From Strigops habroptila (lineage: Eukaryota > Chordata > Aves > Psittaciformes > Psittacidae), in the NCBI RefSeq assembly GCF_004027225.2, contig NC_044296.2, positions 4,198,796 through 4,262,795 of the forward strand: 64,000 nucleotides of DNA. Direction: 5' to 3'. Below the pieces are notes generated by a model. That model was given only the letters and a program-made list of their open reading frames with translations, did not search any database and was not told the origin of the DNA. Below, piece after piece: positions 37,901 through 49,900 of the stretch (positions are counted from its first letter, which is position 1; every line of letters starts with the position of its first letter). The translations under genes and the position numbers were made by a program.

Positions 37901-40900
37901 TTTAACAGAAACCACTCATTTTTGTAGGGTTTCTATGTCGCATTGCGCCTTGTAGCATGTGCACAGAATGGCCATGATGTTAACCTGAGCAGTCTCAACT
38001 TGACTGTGCCACCTCCTAAATTTGTAAGTAATATGCACCTCAATGTATGTGTCTATTATAGGAGAACTAAGGCTTCAGTTGGAACACTGGAATAATCTTC
38101 TGTTTCATATATGTCAAACTGTTCCTTAAGACCAGGGCTGCCATAGTCCTGTCTTCTTGAGTAATACGTACCAGCCCCTTCCTGGACTGCAGAACTGCTG
38201 CGAGTTTAACTACAGTCAGCTTGCTCAGGAAGCTGGTGTGGCTAAACTCTACATTTATGAAAAAAGAAAAGGGGAGGAGGGGCAAGATTAATTTGGGGGT
38301 AGATCAACAGGAGTTTGTAGTAAAGGGCATGACGGCAGCTTTGCCTGCCGTAGCTGCTGTGCAACCTCCTTCAGCTTGCTTTAGTTCTGTGTTTGGTACC
38401 TAAGGCACCTAATGTCCTTATTGAAGTGCTGTAATAGCATAAATCAGTATGACGTATGTTTTTATTTAGGTATGTGTGCAGCTTTTTATTTCAGAGCAGT
38501 TCAGCTTCATATCTACAACCATCTCTTAAAGCAATCAGTGAGGATTAGAGACAGAAGTGTATTTTATATATATACACACATATAAATAAGAAATTCTTTG
38601 GTTTTTAGCACGACACTAGCAGTCCTTTGCTGATCACCCCACCTTCAACAGAAACTCACTGGGCTGTTAGGGTAAGTGTAAAAGACAACACATTCCATCC
38701 ATTCTTTAAAAGTAAATATTTTCTTTGCCTGTAATTTTCCCAGTGAGAGTATATTGTAGCAAATAAATTTCCCATTTCAGAAGTCCTCCCTTTCTGATGG
38801 CAGACTTTTGCACAATAGAGAATATTGAGCTGTAGTTTTATATGTGAAATAAGTATTAACTGAGCCTTTGAGAAGCCCTGGTGTGATGTTTTTAGGACAC
38901 AATGAATTTTAATCTTCTGCCTGGATTTCCTCTGGAATCCTACCGTAGACACTTTCATGTTTGTATAAAGGAACCCCACTGAGAACAGCAAAGCATTTCA
39001 CCAAATCCATCCTGAAGTATTCATTTAAAGCTTGAGTTCATATGTTCTAATTAGTAGTCAGTGATACACACAATGTATGTCATTGGAAAAAAGGAACTTT
39101 TGATACAAACATGGGGATATTTGTATTTAGTTAATTTTCAAATGCAAGCCATTTCCAAAAGGTAGAAATTTAATAAAATAACTTTTTTCCCTTTTCCCTT
39201 TTTTTCCCTTTTTTCCCTTTTTTTCCCCTTTTTTCCCTTTTTTCCCTTTTTTCCCTTTTTTCCCTTTTTTCCCTTTTTTCCCTTTTTTTCCCTTTTTTCC
39301 CTTTTTTCCCTTTTTTCCCTTTTTTCCCTTTTTTCCCTTTTTTCCCTTTTCCCTTTTTCCCTTTTTTCCCTTTTTTCCCTTTTTTCCCTTTTTCCCTTTT
39401 TCCCTTTTTTCCCTTTTTCCCTTTTTCCCCTTTTTCCCCTTTTTCCCCTTTTTCCCCTTTTTCCCCTTTTTCCCCTTTTTCCCCTTTTTCCCCTTTTTCC
39501 CTTTTCCCCTTTTTCCCCTTTTTCCCCTTTTTCCCCTTTTCCCCTTTTTCCCCTTTTTTCCCCTTTTTTCCCCTTTTTTCCCTTTTCCCCTTTTTCTCCC
39601 CTTTTCTCCCCTTTTCTCCCCTTTTCTCCCCTTTTCTCCCCTTTTCTCCCCTTTTCTCCCCTTTTCCCCCCTTTTCCCCCCTTTTCCCCCCTTTTCCCCC
39701 TTTTCCCCCCTTTTCCCCCCTTTTCCCCCCTTTTTCCCCCCTTTTTCCCCCCCTTTTTCCCCCCCTTTTTCCCCCCCTTTTTCCCCCCTTTTTCCCCCCC
39801 TTTTTCCCCCCCTTTTTCCCCCCTTTTTCCCCCCCTTTTTCCCCCCCTTTTTCCCCCCCTTTTTCCCCCCCTTTTTCCCCCCCTTTTCCCCCCCCTTTTT
39901 TTCCCCCCCTTTTTTCCCCCCCTTTTTTCCCCCCCTTTTTCCCCCCCTTTTCCCCCCCCTTTTTTCCCCCCGTTTTTTCCCCCCGTTTTTTCCCCCTGTT
40001 TTTTCCCCCCGTTTTTTCCCCCCGTTTTTCCCTTTTTGTTTTTTCCCTTTTTGTTTTTTCCCTTTTTGTTTTTTCCCTTTTTGTTTTTTCCCTTTTTGTT
40101 TTCTGTAGTTGCATGTTGCACTTTCAAGTGGGAAGCAAGCTATATGGGAAGAATAGTTTTTAGTTCTACAGAGTTTGTCAAAGTTTGTTTAAAATCTGGT
40201 CAGCAGTGTTTTAATCAGAATGCATTCTCCTTTTAGAACACTATAGAAACACATCTTCCGTGCTGCATGTTAAAATCTCTTAGCTATCATACCCTTAGTT
40301 TTGAAATCAAGCTCCTAAATCCAGCTCCATGGGTTTACATTTAAATACAGCATGGTGGCAGTTGCCAGAAAGCTCGGAAGTTTAGAGTGAATACTTTACT
40401 GACCAGTCTTAATTTCTTGCAAGATCTCATTTTCAACACTCACACAGGCACACTTTTTTACTTATTCAGGCTATTTCTTACCAACTAGGTGGAAGAAAAA
40501 GCAAAGTTTGATGGTATTTTTGAAAGCCTTTTGCCAGTAAATGGTTTACTTTCAGGAGACAAAGTAAAACCAGTACTGATGAATTCAAAGCTACCTCTTG
40601 ATATCCTAGGAAGGGTAAGTATGCTGTTTAGATTTAGCTATTCTCTATTTAGCTTTTTGTAGTTGCAATGTTAAATATTTAAATGTAACTTGCCAACATG
40701 GATCAGGTTTTGGCTGAGGTATTACCTTGAGTGCATGCTATAAGACAAGAACAATAAGTAGGTTCTGAAGTCTTCCACTTAGAAATAGTAATAATAGCAT
40801 CAATTTGGTCCCTGGAGTAGGTTGGCTTCATTATCTTTGTATTCATTTTAAGAGCTGGAAATTTTTACTTAGGTTGTTTCAAAACAAGAAAAAGCTCTCC

Positions 40901-43900
40901 TAAACCATAATGGCTTTTATATCATATTCCACTGTTTTGTCATTTTTCCAAATACAAGTTAATAGACATACCGTTAAGTGTATCCACTGTTAGTACAGGA
41001 GAACACTTTAAAACATCCTAGTTTATTGTAGCTATCAAATTGTCAAGTAGTTTTCTTTTTTTCATGTATATTTATAAATACTTCTGAGATCTGAGTTTAG
41101 TGCATCCACTGCATAGTTGCAAAGGAAGCAAACCTTAAAGTATTTTTTTGCATCCATTTAAAATATGGATTCTTTAATGTTTTGCATATTGATATGACTG
41201 AATGCATTCTGTGTAAGAGCTGTATCTGTGTACACTTCAATCTTTTCAGGAAGAACTGCCTCTTTCTCTGATTATCTACAAAATCTAAATACGACTTGGT
41301 TTCATTCTGTACTTGAATATTGTGAAGTACTTGGCCTTGAAAGGCTTGTATTTTATCTGGCTATTGTCATGATAGAAATTTAGGAAGCTTTTTCCTGTTC
41401 CAGAAGAGTCTGCAGACAAGACAGGGGACTGAGGAAATGGGCAAAGGGCTAATGAGCTGGCTTAAATTTGTACTGGGAACCAGAGATAAAGCTGGGAGGA
41501 GAGTTCAGATGGTTGAGCCTCGGTCTTAGCTCTCTGTCCGCTCTGCCATACTGTCTCCAAGTCATATTGATGATTAAACAGTGCTAGCTGATGGCTGAGT
41601 ATTAGAGTACCCAAAGTTTTGTATCCTTCTAAATCTCCTGCAAGTTTCATTGGCTGTACTTGACCTAATAATGAACTACAGTTGAGAGATGCTTAAATTC
41701 TCTGCTACAAAAAACACAGGGGGGTGGACAATTTTGTTTTATTTTGCTTTTAACAAGAAATTAAAACTAAATATTGAGGCATAGAATGCAAATTAGAAGT
41801 GTATTGACTTCTCTAAAACATTTTCCCTTCCTTGTAAAATAAATTTGGACAATCTGCTAACCCGCACCCACTGGACCCTTCTGAAAGCCACCTCTGAGTG
41901 TTTTTAGTCAGCTTGATGATTCCTTAACTGCATCATAGAAGGATGAAAATCCTGCCTATGTTGCATCCAGAATTTGTTAGAGGCAGTGTTGATTCACGCT
42001 GCCACAAAACTAATCCAGTCTGTTACTAGATCTAATATAACTAATGCAGTCTTCACAAAAATCTGTTAGGAGTCTTTAGGGAGCATGCTTAATATGATGA
42101 TGATTAACATCAAAAGCACAAAGTGTAACTTGTTCTCTAAATGATTGTTTTTATCATAATTGCTGTAGGTCTGGGATCTCAGTGATATTGATAAAGATGG
42201 TCACCTGGACAAGGATGAATTTGCTGTGGTAGGTTGCTTTACATTCTCCATTCACAGTGTGTCTCTTAGAGCAGATTGCTTAGTTTTTTCTCAAAGAGCT
42301 CAGGTTTTTCTCTCAAGAGCTTTGCAGCTTTCTCTGCTACATTTGACTGTTCTAATCTAAATTGTTCATGTGGAGCTATTAAATGATCTTTCTCTCATCT
42401 GTCTGCTGACTCTTGCCTAGGTCACCAAGATTAAACTTTTTGGAATTAAAATCAAAATTATCTGCTCTGGTTTGCATCTGTAATCTTACTGTCTTTGTTC
42501 TAGTATGATGTAAATGACTGACACTGGAACATCCTGTAGTTTTTTCTTCTAATTGTTAATGTTATCTGACCTTTTTGCCTTTGCAGGCAATGCATTTGGT
42601 ATATAGAGCTCTCGAGAAAGAGCCAGTTCCTTCACTATTACCCCCTTCTCTCATACCACCTTCTAAAAGAAAGAAGACGCCTGTCTTCCCTGGTTCTGTT
42701 CCTGTTCTTCCTGCAAGTCCTCCACCAAAAGACAGCCTCCGTTCTACCCCTTCTCATGGGAGTGTCAACAGTCTGAACAGCACGGGGAGTTTGTCTCCCA
42801 AGCACAGCATTAAGCAAGCACAGGTACAAATCGTTTTTCTCTTTTAAAATCAGCAAACTGCAGATAAAAATAAACCTGCTTTTTGATTTCTGCCTCATGT
42901 GAGCGTTTTTCTGAAAAAGTGGTTTTTGTTGGATAATTTGGGTGGAGGGAATGAAATGAGAATGGAAGGACTCGGAAGAGCGGAAGAAAAGGAAGTGAAT
43001 TTTAGTCCGTGACCATGAGGTAGCAAATCTTATGGGGAATTTTCACTTTTCATAGAAATTGAAAACGTAGAAAGGTTTCAGTCATGTATCTACTTTAATA
43101 CCAAAGAAATCATAGAATTATAGGATGGTTTGGGTTGGAAAGGATCTTAAGATCATCTAGTTCCAACCCCCTGCCGTGGGCAGGGACACCTCACACTAGA
43201 TCATGTTGCTCAAGGCTCTGTCCAACCTGGCCTTAGACACTGCCAGGGATGGAGCATTTACCACTTCTTTGGGCAATCATTAATCTACCTACTAAAGTTC
43301 CTGTGTTATTAACATGAGGACTTAGTATGCCTAGTTGGGTCCATATTTCCAAAGAATGAATGCTTTCCAAAGCATTCCAAAGAAGGAATGTTTATCAATA
43401 TTTATAATTCAGATAGAAAAGTATTAAGCTAAAACATTCATAGGAAAAGTGGGGAAATACCCACTTACCAATTAGATTGGATTGTGCAAGATGTTCAGCA
43501 CTTCTGGCTCTGAATAATGTCACGTATTCTCAATGTGTTGATAGAGGCTGTTTCCCTTCTCTTGAAAGACAAAACTTTGTTTTCCAGCCCTCTGTGAATT
43601 GGGTGGTACCAATGTCTGAAAAAGTGCGATATGATGACATTTTCTTAAAAACAGACACAGACATGGATGGGTTTGTGAGTGGCCAAGAAGTAAAAGACAT
43701 TTTTATGCATTCAGGTCTCTCTCAGAATCTCCTAGCACATATATGGTAAGAATTCCCTAGTAGCTCTATTTTTGTAACTTGCTGATCTGGGAAGTTGGAT
43801 TATCCAGCCACAATAGTGATCCTAACATCAAAAAACCCCCTAAAACGCAAACAAAAACCCCAACCTCTTATAATTGCCCTGTTGCTGTTACTGTGGTATT

Positions 43901-46900
43901 TGGGCTATATGGAAAAATAAGGGAGAAATTAATTCTCACTTTGCTTTTCTGGGAGGGGGGTATAGTCTGTGAACTGTGGTTGGTTTTTTTAAGTTCTAGG
44001 GCTCTAAATAGTTTCTCAGGGTAACGCTGTTCTATTCGGTTAATATATGGCTAATAAAATACTGCTCTGTTTATGGAACTCTTTCACTAGAATAAGCAAG
44101 CTCTGATGGAGCTGAATCAAAAGGAAATTACAGGTATATGTGTATTTCAGGCTTCTTGGTAGAGGAGAAATAAGCTTTTCTTGTTTATAAGTATGATCTA
44201 TTTTTTACCAGGGCTTTGGCAGACACAAGACAGATGGGAAAGCTGAGCAAAGATCAGTTTGCACTAGCAATGTATCTCATCCAACAGAAGGTCAGTAAAG
44301 GGATTGATCCTCCACAAGTGTTGTCTCCAGAGATGATCCCTCCCTCAGAGAGGAACACTCCCATACAGGCAAGTCATTGATTATTTGTAGATAATACTGA
44401 GCTTTTGTGCTTTGAAAGTAATGAGCTTCGAGGTTTTTGTAGTATTATAGTCAAAATTGCCTTTTTCTTTCCCCTTATCTCCTCTTGCAAAATTCTTTAA
44501 CATTTGAAAATGTACATAAATTTTTTAACAACACAAGACAGTAAGTAAAGAAAAATGCAGTAGAATATTCTATAAATAAAGGAATCATGGGAAATACTCC
44601 TTTGTTATAGAGAAGGGTTGGGGTTTTTTAACTTCAGGGAACTGTTAAAAGCTGGTTTAGTAGCCTGTCCCCTCCTGTAAAATGTAAAATTAAATGGCTA
44701 CATGAAGAGTGGTGACTTCCTAGTTTCTGGGAATTGGTGGTTGATTCATTCCTTGTAGCAGGATGGTCTGTAGTCCTATGTCCTTCACTGTTAATACCAT
44801 TTTACTGGAGCATCTAATCTTTTACTAACCCCTGCTTTATTCCTTTCCTCAATAGTGTGTTAGTGTATTTCTGAAGCTTAAATGAATAAATCATAGAATC
44901 ATAGAATGGTTTGGGTTGGAAAGGACCTTAAGCTCATCCAGTTCCAACCCCTGCCATGGGCAGGGACACCTTCCACTAGAGCAGGTTGCTCCAAGCCCCT
45001 GTGTCCAACCTGGCCTTGAACACTGCCAGGGATGGGGCAGCCACAGCTTCTCTGGGCACCCTGTGCCAGTGCCTTACCACTCTCACAGTAAAGAATTTCT
45101 TCCTTATGCCTAACCTAAATCTCCCCTTTTTAAGTTTGAACCCATTAGCCCTTGTTCTTCTTCTGTCATGTCAATATATTCATCTTTTCTATAAATTATA
45201 TAGTATTTTCCTTTTTCTGCTTTCCCTAACCAGAAAGCTTTGGAGCCTCTAAATATATTTTAATGATTGCTGTTGCTCTGGTCCTTTTTGTGGTTTTTCC
45301 TGTATCCTTTTTCTACAGACTCTGTCAGGTTACTTGACCTCTGTAGGGACTGAGATCTCAACACTAACAGAAATGCGTCGTGTGAGTAATTGTAACGTCC
45401 AAAAGAATGCAAATTGGTTTATGTACACTACTTGTAACTTTAAAAAAGGTCTTATTTCTACTCCTCCTGTCTCTTTGCTCATGTGTTCTGTGCCACTTGC
45501 TCTTGGCATGACAATAGTACCACAGTAGTGTGACGTTCCCAGTGTTGGCTGTTGAGCTGGTGATACTGCTTCCTTCAACAATTTGGGATGCATTGGTCTG
45601 TCAAGAAGTTTTCAGTGTTAGCATGTTAAAGCTACTCATGTACTAGTTCCCTGAAGCTGTGGGCAGTAAATATACCTTGGTGTGAGAGCTTTAAGCTTTC
45701 CATTATTTTCAGTTCTCTGTATTTTTTTTTCCCCATCTACTGTGGTTTTAGCTGAATATAATGTGGAATAAACTGTATGCTACTGTGAACATAGCAGATC
45801 AGTTTTCTGTTCCTGTGGAGCAATGAATTGTGTTATCCTAACCAATGCAGCAGCTCATTTTAACTTATTTCATAATCATATTGGGTAACACCTTATCATC
45901 CTGCACAGCAGATAGCAGAGATCTCTCAGCAAATCAGTATCTGGTCTGAAAATGTAAAAGTGATACTAGAAGCTTTTGATTTGCCAGCTTGAATAATTAG
46001 TCTGGATTGGTGGTGTTATTTAGGATTACTTAGTGGCATAGTAAGAAATACTCACCCAAAAGTGAGGACTTAATTAACTTAAGCTGTATATTCACCTGTT
46101 TTTTCTGCAAAACAATCACATTTTACTGTGCTGTTTGTGGTTTGTTGATTGGGTTCTTGGGGTTTTTTGTAGTGAATAAAGCCAAACTTTCTGTGCTTAT
46201 CACAGCCTCAGAGTGAACAAAGCAAGCAAACTGTACTTGCTCCTTTCTAAAATGCTATTTAAAACTGGTAGGTCTCCTGATTTGTCATACTGGCAGCGAG
46301 CTCAGTGGTGCAGGTTTTGCTCCATTGCAGTGGTTTTTTTCTTTAAAAGAACTAGCAATCCTTTCTATAATAATGACAAATTTTGTACCAAATGCTGAGA
46401 TCTTCTCTTAATAACTTCTAATGACAACTTTCTTGTCTAAAAGTCAAGTGATACCCTCTGTGTCTTGCCTGATCCACACCTGAATGGCTGTAGAAATGAC
46501 CTGCAGGAAATTGGGTATACGTGCAGAAATTGGCTTTAATTTGTGGCAGGGCTGAAGAAGATCGTAATTTCAATCTGATTTTGTTCAGTTCCCTGGAAGC
46601 TTTGCTATTGACTATAGCAGAGCTGGGGTTTTTTGGGTTTGAATTTTAATTCTACTATTGCCTGCAGTTTATTCATTGACATTGTGCATGTCCTTTCACT
46701 GCTGTGTGTTTCAACTGTCCCATCTGTTATATGGACATGGAGAATATTCTTCTGTCTCACAGGTAGACCTGTGTGATGTGCTCAGTGCTTGTTGCGTAAT
46801 AATTTGTTGTCTCCCATAGAATTTTGCAGATGCATATAATGAGGATTGTGTCCCACCTTTGTCCTCAGCTTTTGTAAAGGCAAATCTTCGTAAGAACTTG

Positions 46901-49900
46901 GCGTTTTAATAGACTATTTCATTCTTAACAGGATAGTTCAAGTTCCGTTGGATCAGGCGAATTTACAGGGGTGAAGGAACTGGATGATATTAGTCAAGAA
47001 ATTGCACAGCTACAGAGGTAATGGTTGTGGACTATTAAAAGAATGGTGGAGTAGGAGAAACATAGAATCATAGAATGGTTTGGGTTGGAAAGGTCCTTAA
47101 GATCGCCAACCCCGCTGCCATGGGCAGGGATGCCTCACACTAGACCATGTCGCACAAGGCTCTGTCCAGCCTGGCCTTGGACACAGCAAGGGATGGAGCA
47201 TTTACCACTTCTTTGGGCAACCTGTTCCAGTGTCTCACCACAGTAAAGAATTTCTTCCTTATATCCAACCTGAACTTCCCCCGTTTCAGTTTGAACCCAT
47301 CATGCCTTGTCCTATCACTCCAGTCCCTGATGAAGGTCCCTCCCCAGCATCCTTGTAGCCCCCTTCAGACACTGGAAGCTGCTCTGAGGTCTCCACGCAG
47401 CTTCTCTTCTCCAGGCTGAACAGCCCCAATGTTCTCAGCCTGTCTTCGTGTGGGAGCTGCTCCAGCGCCTGATCATCCTCGTGGCCTCCTCTGGACTTGT
47501 TCCAACAACTCCATGTTCTTCTTACAGTCCTGATGTGTTCATTACTTTTGTTCTCTTTTAGTCAGTTTGTCATTACTTGTCACTGAAGTTGGTGGCAAAT
47601 CTCCCACTGGTACCTTATAGTTAGCTATTTGTGTAAAGCCAGTCTGGATTCTACCAGGTGGCTTCAGAACAGATAGTCTTTTTCAAAGCATAATTGATTT
47701 GAATACACCTTTACTCACTTAAAGGATATATCAGAATATGGGCTGGCATTTTTGGCTGTGTGGTGTTTCCAGAGTAATATTTAATTGATGTTTGCATGTG
47801 CACGTGTGTGTTGCAGTATTTAACTGATCATGGATGCATGTGCTTGTTTATCTTACAGAGAAAAATACTCACTAGAGCAGGACATTAGGGAAAAAGAAGA
47901 ATCAATCAGACAGAAAACCAATGAAGTCCAGGTAAAAACTCAGGATATCATTATTATTTTTCATTTTAATCTAAAATAAGATACAGGAAGTTAAGCATTC
48001 TTTCTTCCATATTGCCTTATGTTGCTTCTGGGCAAGTCTTTCCTTCTTTCTTGAGATTCTCCTTTAACTCACAGAAAAATCCTTACTTTCCCGATCTCCA
48101 TTAGAAATGTTTTCTTCAGATGTTGGTTAATATAAACAGGAGATGTTACATGAACAGTTTGAAATGTCTTTTTTGTTAGCGCTTGACTAACACTAATTTA
48201 GGAAATCATTGTTCAAAGAGTATTGGGTTTTATAATTAGGATAGTTCCATTACATGTGCTCTGTGTCACAGTCTCTCTTCCATCTTGTGAGCACTGATTT
48301 GTTTCTTGCTGTCTCATAAAAGTTCCTGCAGAAACAAAACATACACATGCAGGGAATAACCTATATGACATAGAAAATCTTCTACATTTTGCTAGCCTGT
48401 TTGTGTGTGGTTGAGCATTCCTCTAGAACAGCTAAATATAAGTTACAAACTGGAATTTTCCTCAGGAACTCCAAAATGATTTAGATAGGGAGACAAGTAA
48501 CTTGCAAGAGCTGGAGGCTCAGAAACAAGATGCTCAAGACCGCCTGGATGAAATGGACCAGCAGAAAGCCAAACTAAAAGATATGCTGAACGATGTAAGG
48601 CAGAAATGCCAGGAAGAAACACAGGTGGTGAGTGTACGTTAATTCTGGACATGCTCAAGAGTACTGTGTCTTTCGTTGAAGGAAATTCTGTTTATTTAGT
48701 GAATAACCTTGCTTTGTTTCTTCATTTTTACCATAAATGGCCATTTCCACACTAATACAGAGGTCCAAGAAAGGATTTTGCTAACCTAAATACCTTTTAT
48801 AATGGTCATAAATGGGGGGTTGAATCAGATGATTTCCAGGGGTCCCCTTCTACATAAAGGATTATTGTTCTGTGAATATATGAAACATTTATTCAACCTA
48901 ATAGGGTAGCTGAGAAGCATTATTGCTGACCTCTGGGACAGTCCATGGGCAGTGGTGCATATTTTGATCACTGTGAACCTCGTCAGTGTTCTAAAAGTGG
49001 GTTTTCAGGGGGATACAATTGCCATTGTAGCTAGCCTGTTTTCTTAATGTAGAAATTTGGTGTATAAGGTCATGTAAGAAAGTATAAAAGGAAAATCATA
49101 CACAACTGAGTAATTTTAACTCATATTATCAGAGTTAAAAATCACCTTTATAATACTTCGTAAATGTTTGAATGGAAAAGGAGCTAAGTTCTGAAAACTA
49201 CAAAGTAACCATCTAAGAAACACCTTTTAATTACCTTTGTAATCAGTGTGGTATTTCTTTGATTTAAAATATTAGTATTTCTTGCTGTTATTGAATGTCC
49301 TATGTGCTTTTATCAAGGATTTTGTGTAACATTGTAAGAAGCATGCAGTTTTTCATATTAAGTTCTTGTTACCTTCCTTAGCAGTTGATAGGTTGCTTTA
49401 CAAGTGTCTATTTGTTATAAAATCATGATTTACTGAGTTACATTTCTTTCAAATTTCACTCTGATTTTTGTAACGCTTTGTTTCAGATTTCATCACTAAA
49501 AATGCAGATTCAATCTCAGGAATCAGATTTAAAATTACAGGAAGATGACCTTAATAGAGCAAAAGCAGAGCTGAATCGCCTCCAGCAAGAAGAGACTCAG
49601 CTAGAGCAGAGTATCCAGGCTGGAAAAGTGCAGCTTGAAACAATAATCAAATCTTTAAAATCAACACAGGAAGAAATAAACCAGGTATTCACTGTAGTTT
49701 ATACTTCTTTTTTGCTTCTTGAAAGGTTAAGAATTGAGCATCACCTAGAAAGATTATGAAGAAAAATACTGGTTCATGAAATAAGCCTGTTTAGTGCTCA
49801 GTAGGTTAATTTGCAGTTTGAGTCAGGAAAAGTTCAGCTCTGGGGGAGGAGGGAAATGCAAGTGTCTGGCAACCAGGTTTAACAAGAATGTGAGAATGAC

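Larger units (their letters stand above)
44369..46931 (+). other. GC-AG intron of EPS15L1 (intron 11)
   Basis: Exon 11 ends ...CCC ATA CAG and is followed by gcaagt instead of gtaagt. Only this junction joins in frame to the acceptor at 46931 (ERNTPIQ then [11 protein letters not shown], as in the family). The nearby GT at 44373 would create a TAG. The intron carries a CR1 fragment (44889-45170) and a MIR-like element (46632-46790). Confidence 0.85.

Noticed and set aside
40030-40100. Regular 15-bp repeats with constant spacing, superficially like a CRISPR array
   Set aside because: There are no unique spacers, the units are low complexity, and the host is a vertebrate.
39138-40127. Two overlapping minus-strand frames of more than 310 codons, rich in Gly-Lys/Arg-Glu
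   Set aside because: They are the translation of the C/T array in two frames. Any array without T-rich stop combinations stays open, and there is no start context, splice signal or conserved domain.
44370-44374. GT at 44373 as the real EPS15L1 exon 11 donor
   Set aside because: Using it adds GCAA to the exon and produces an immediate TAG after joining exon 12, losing the conserved frame.
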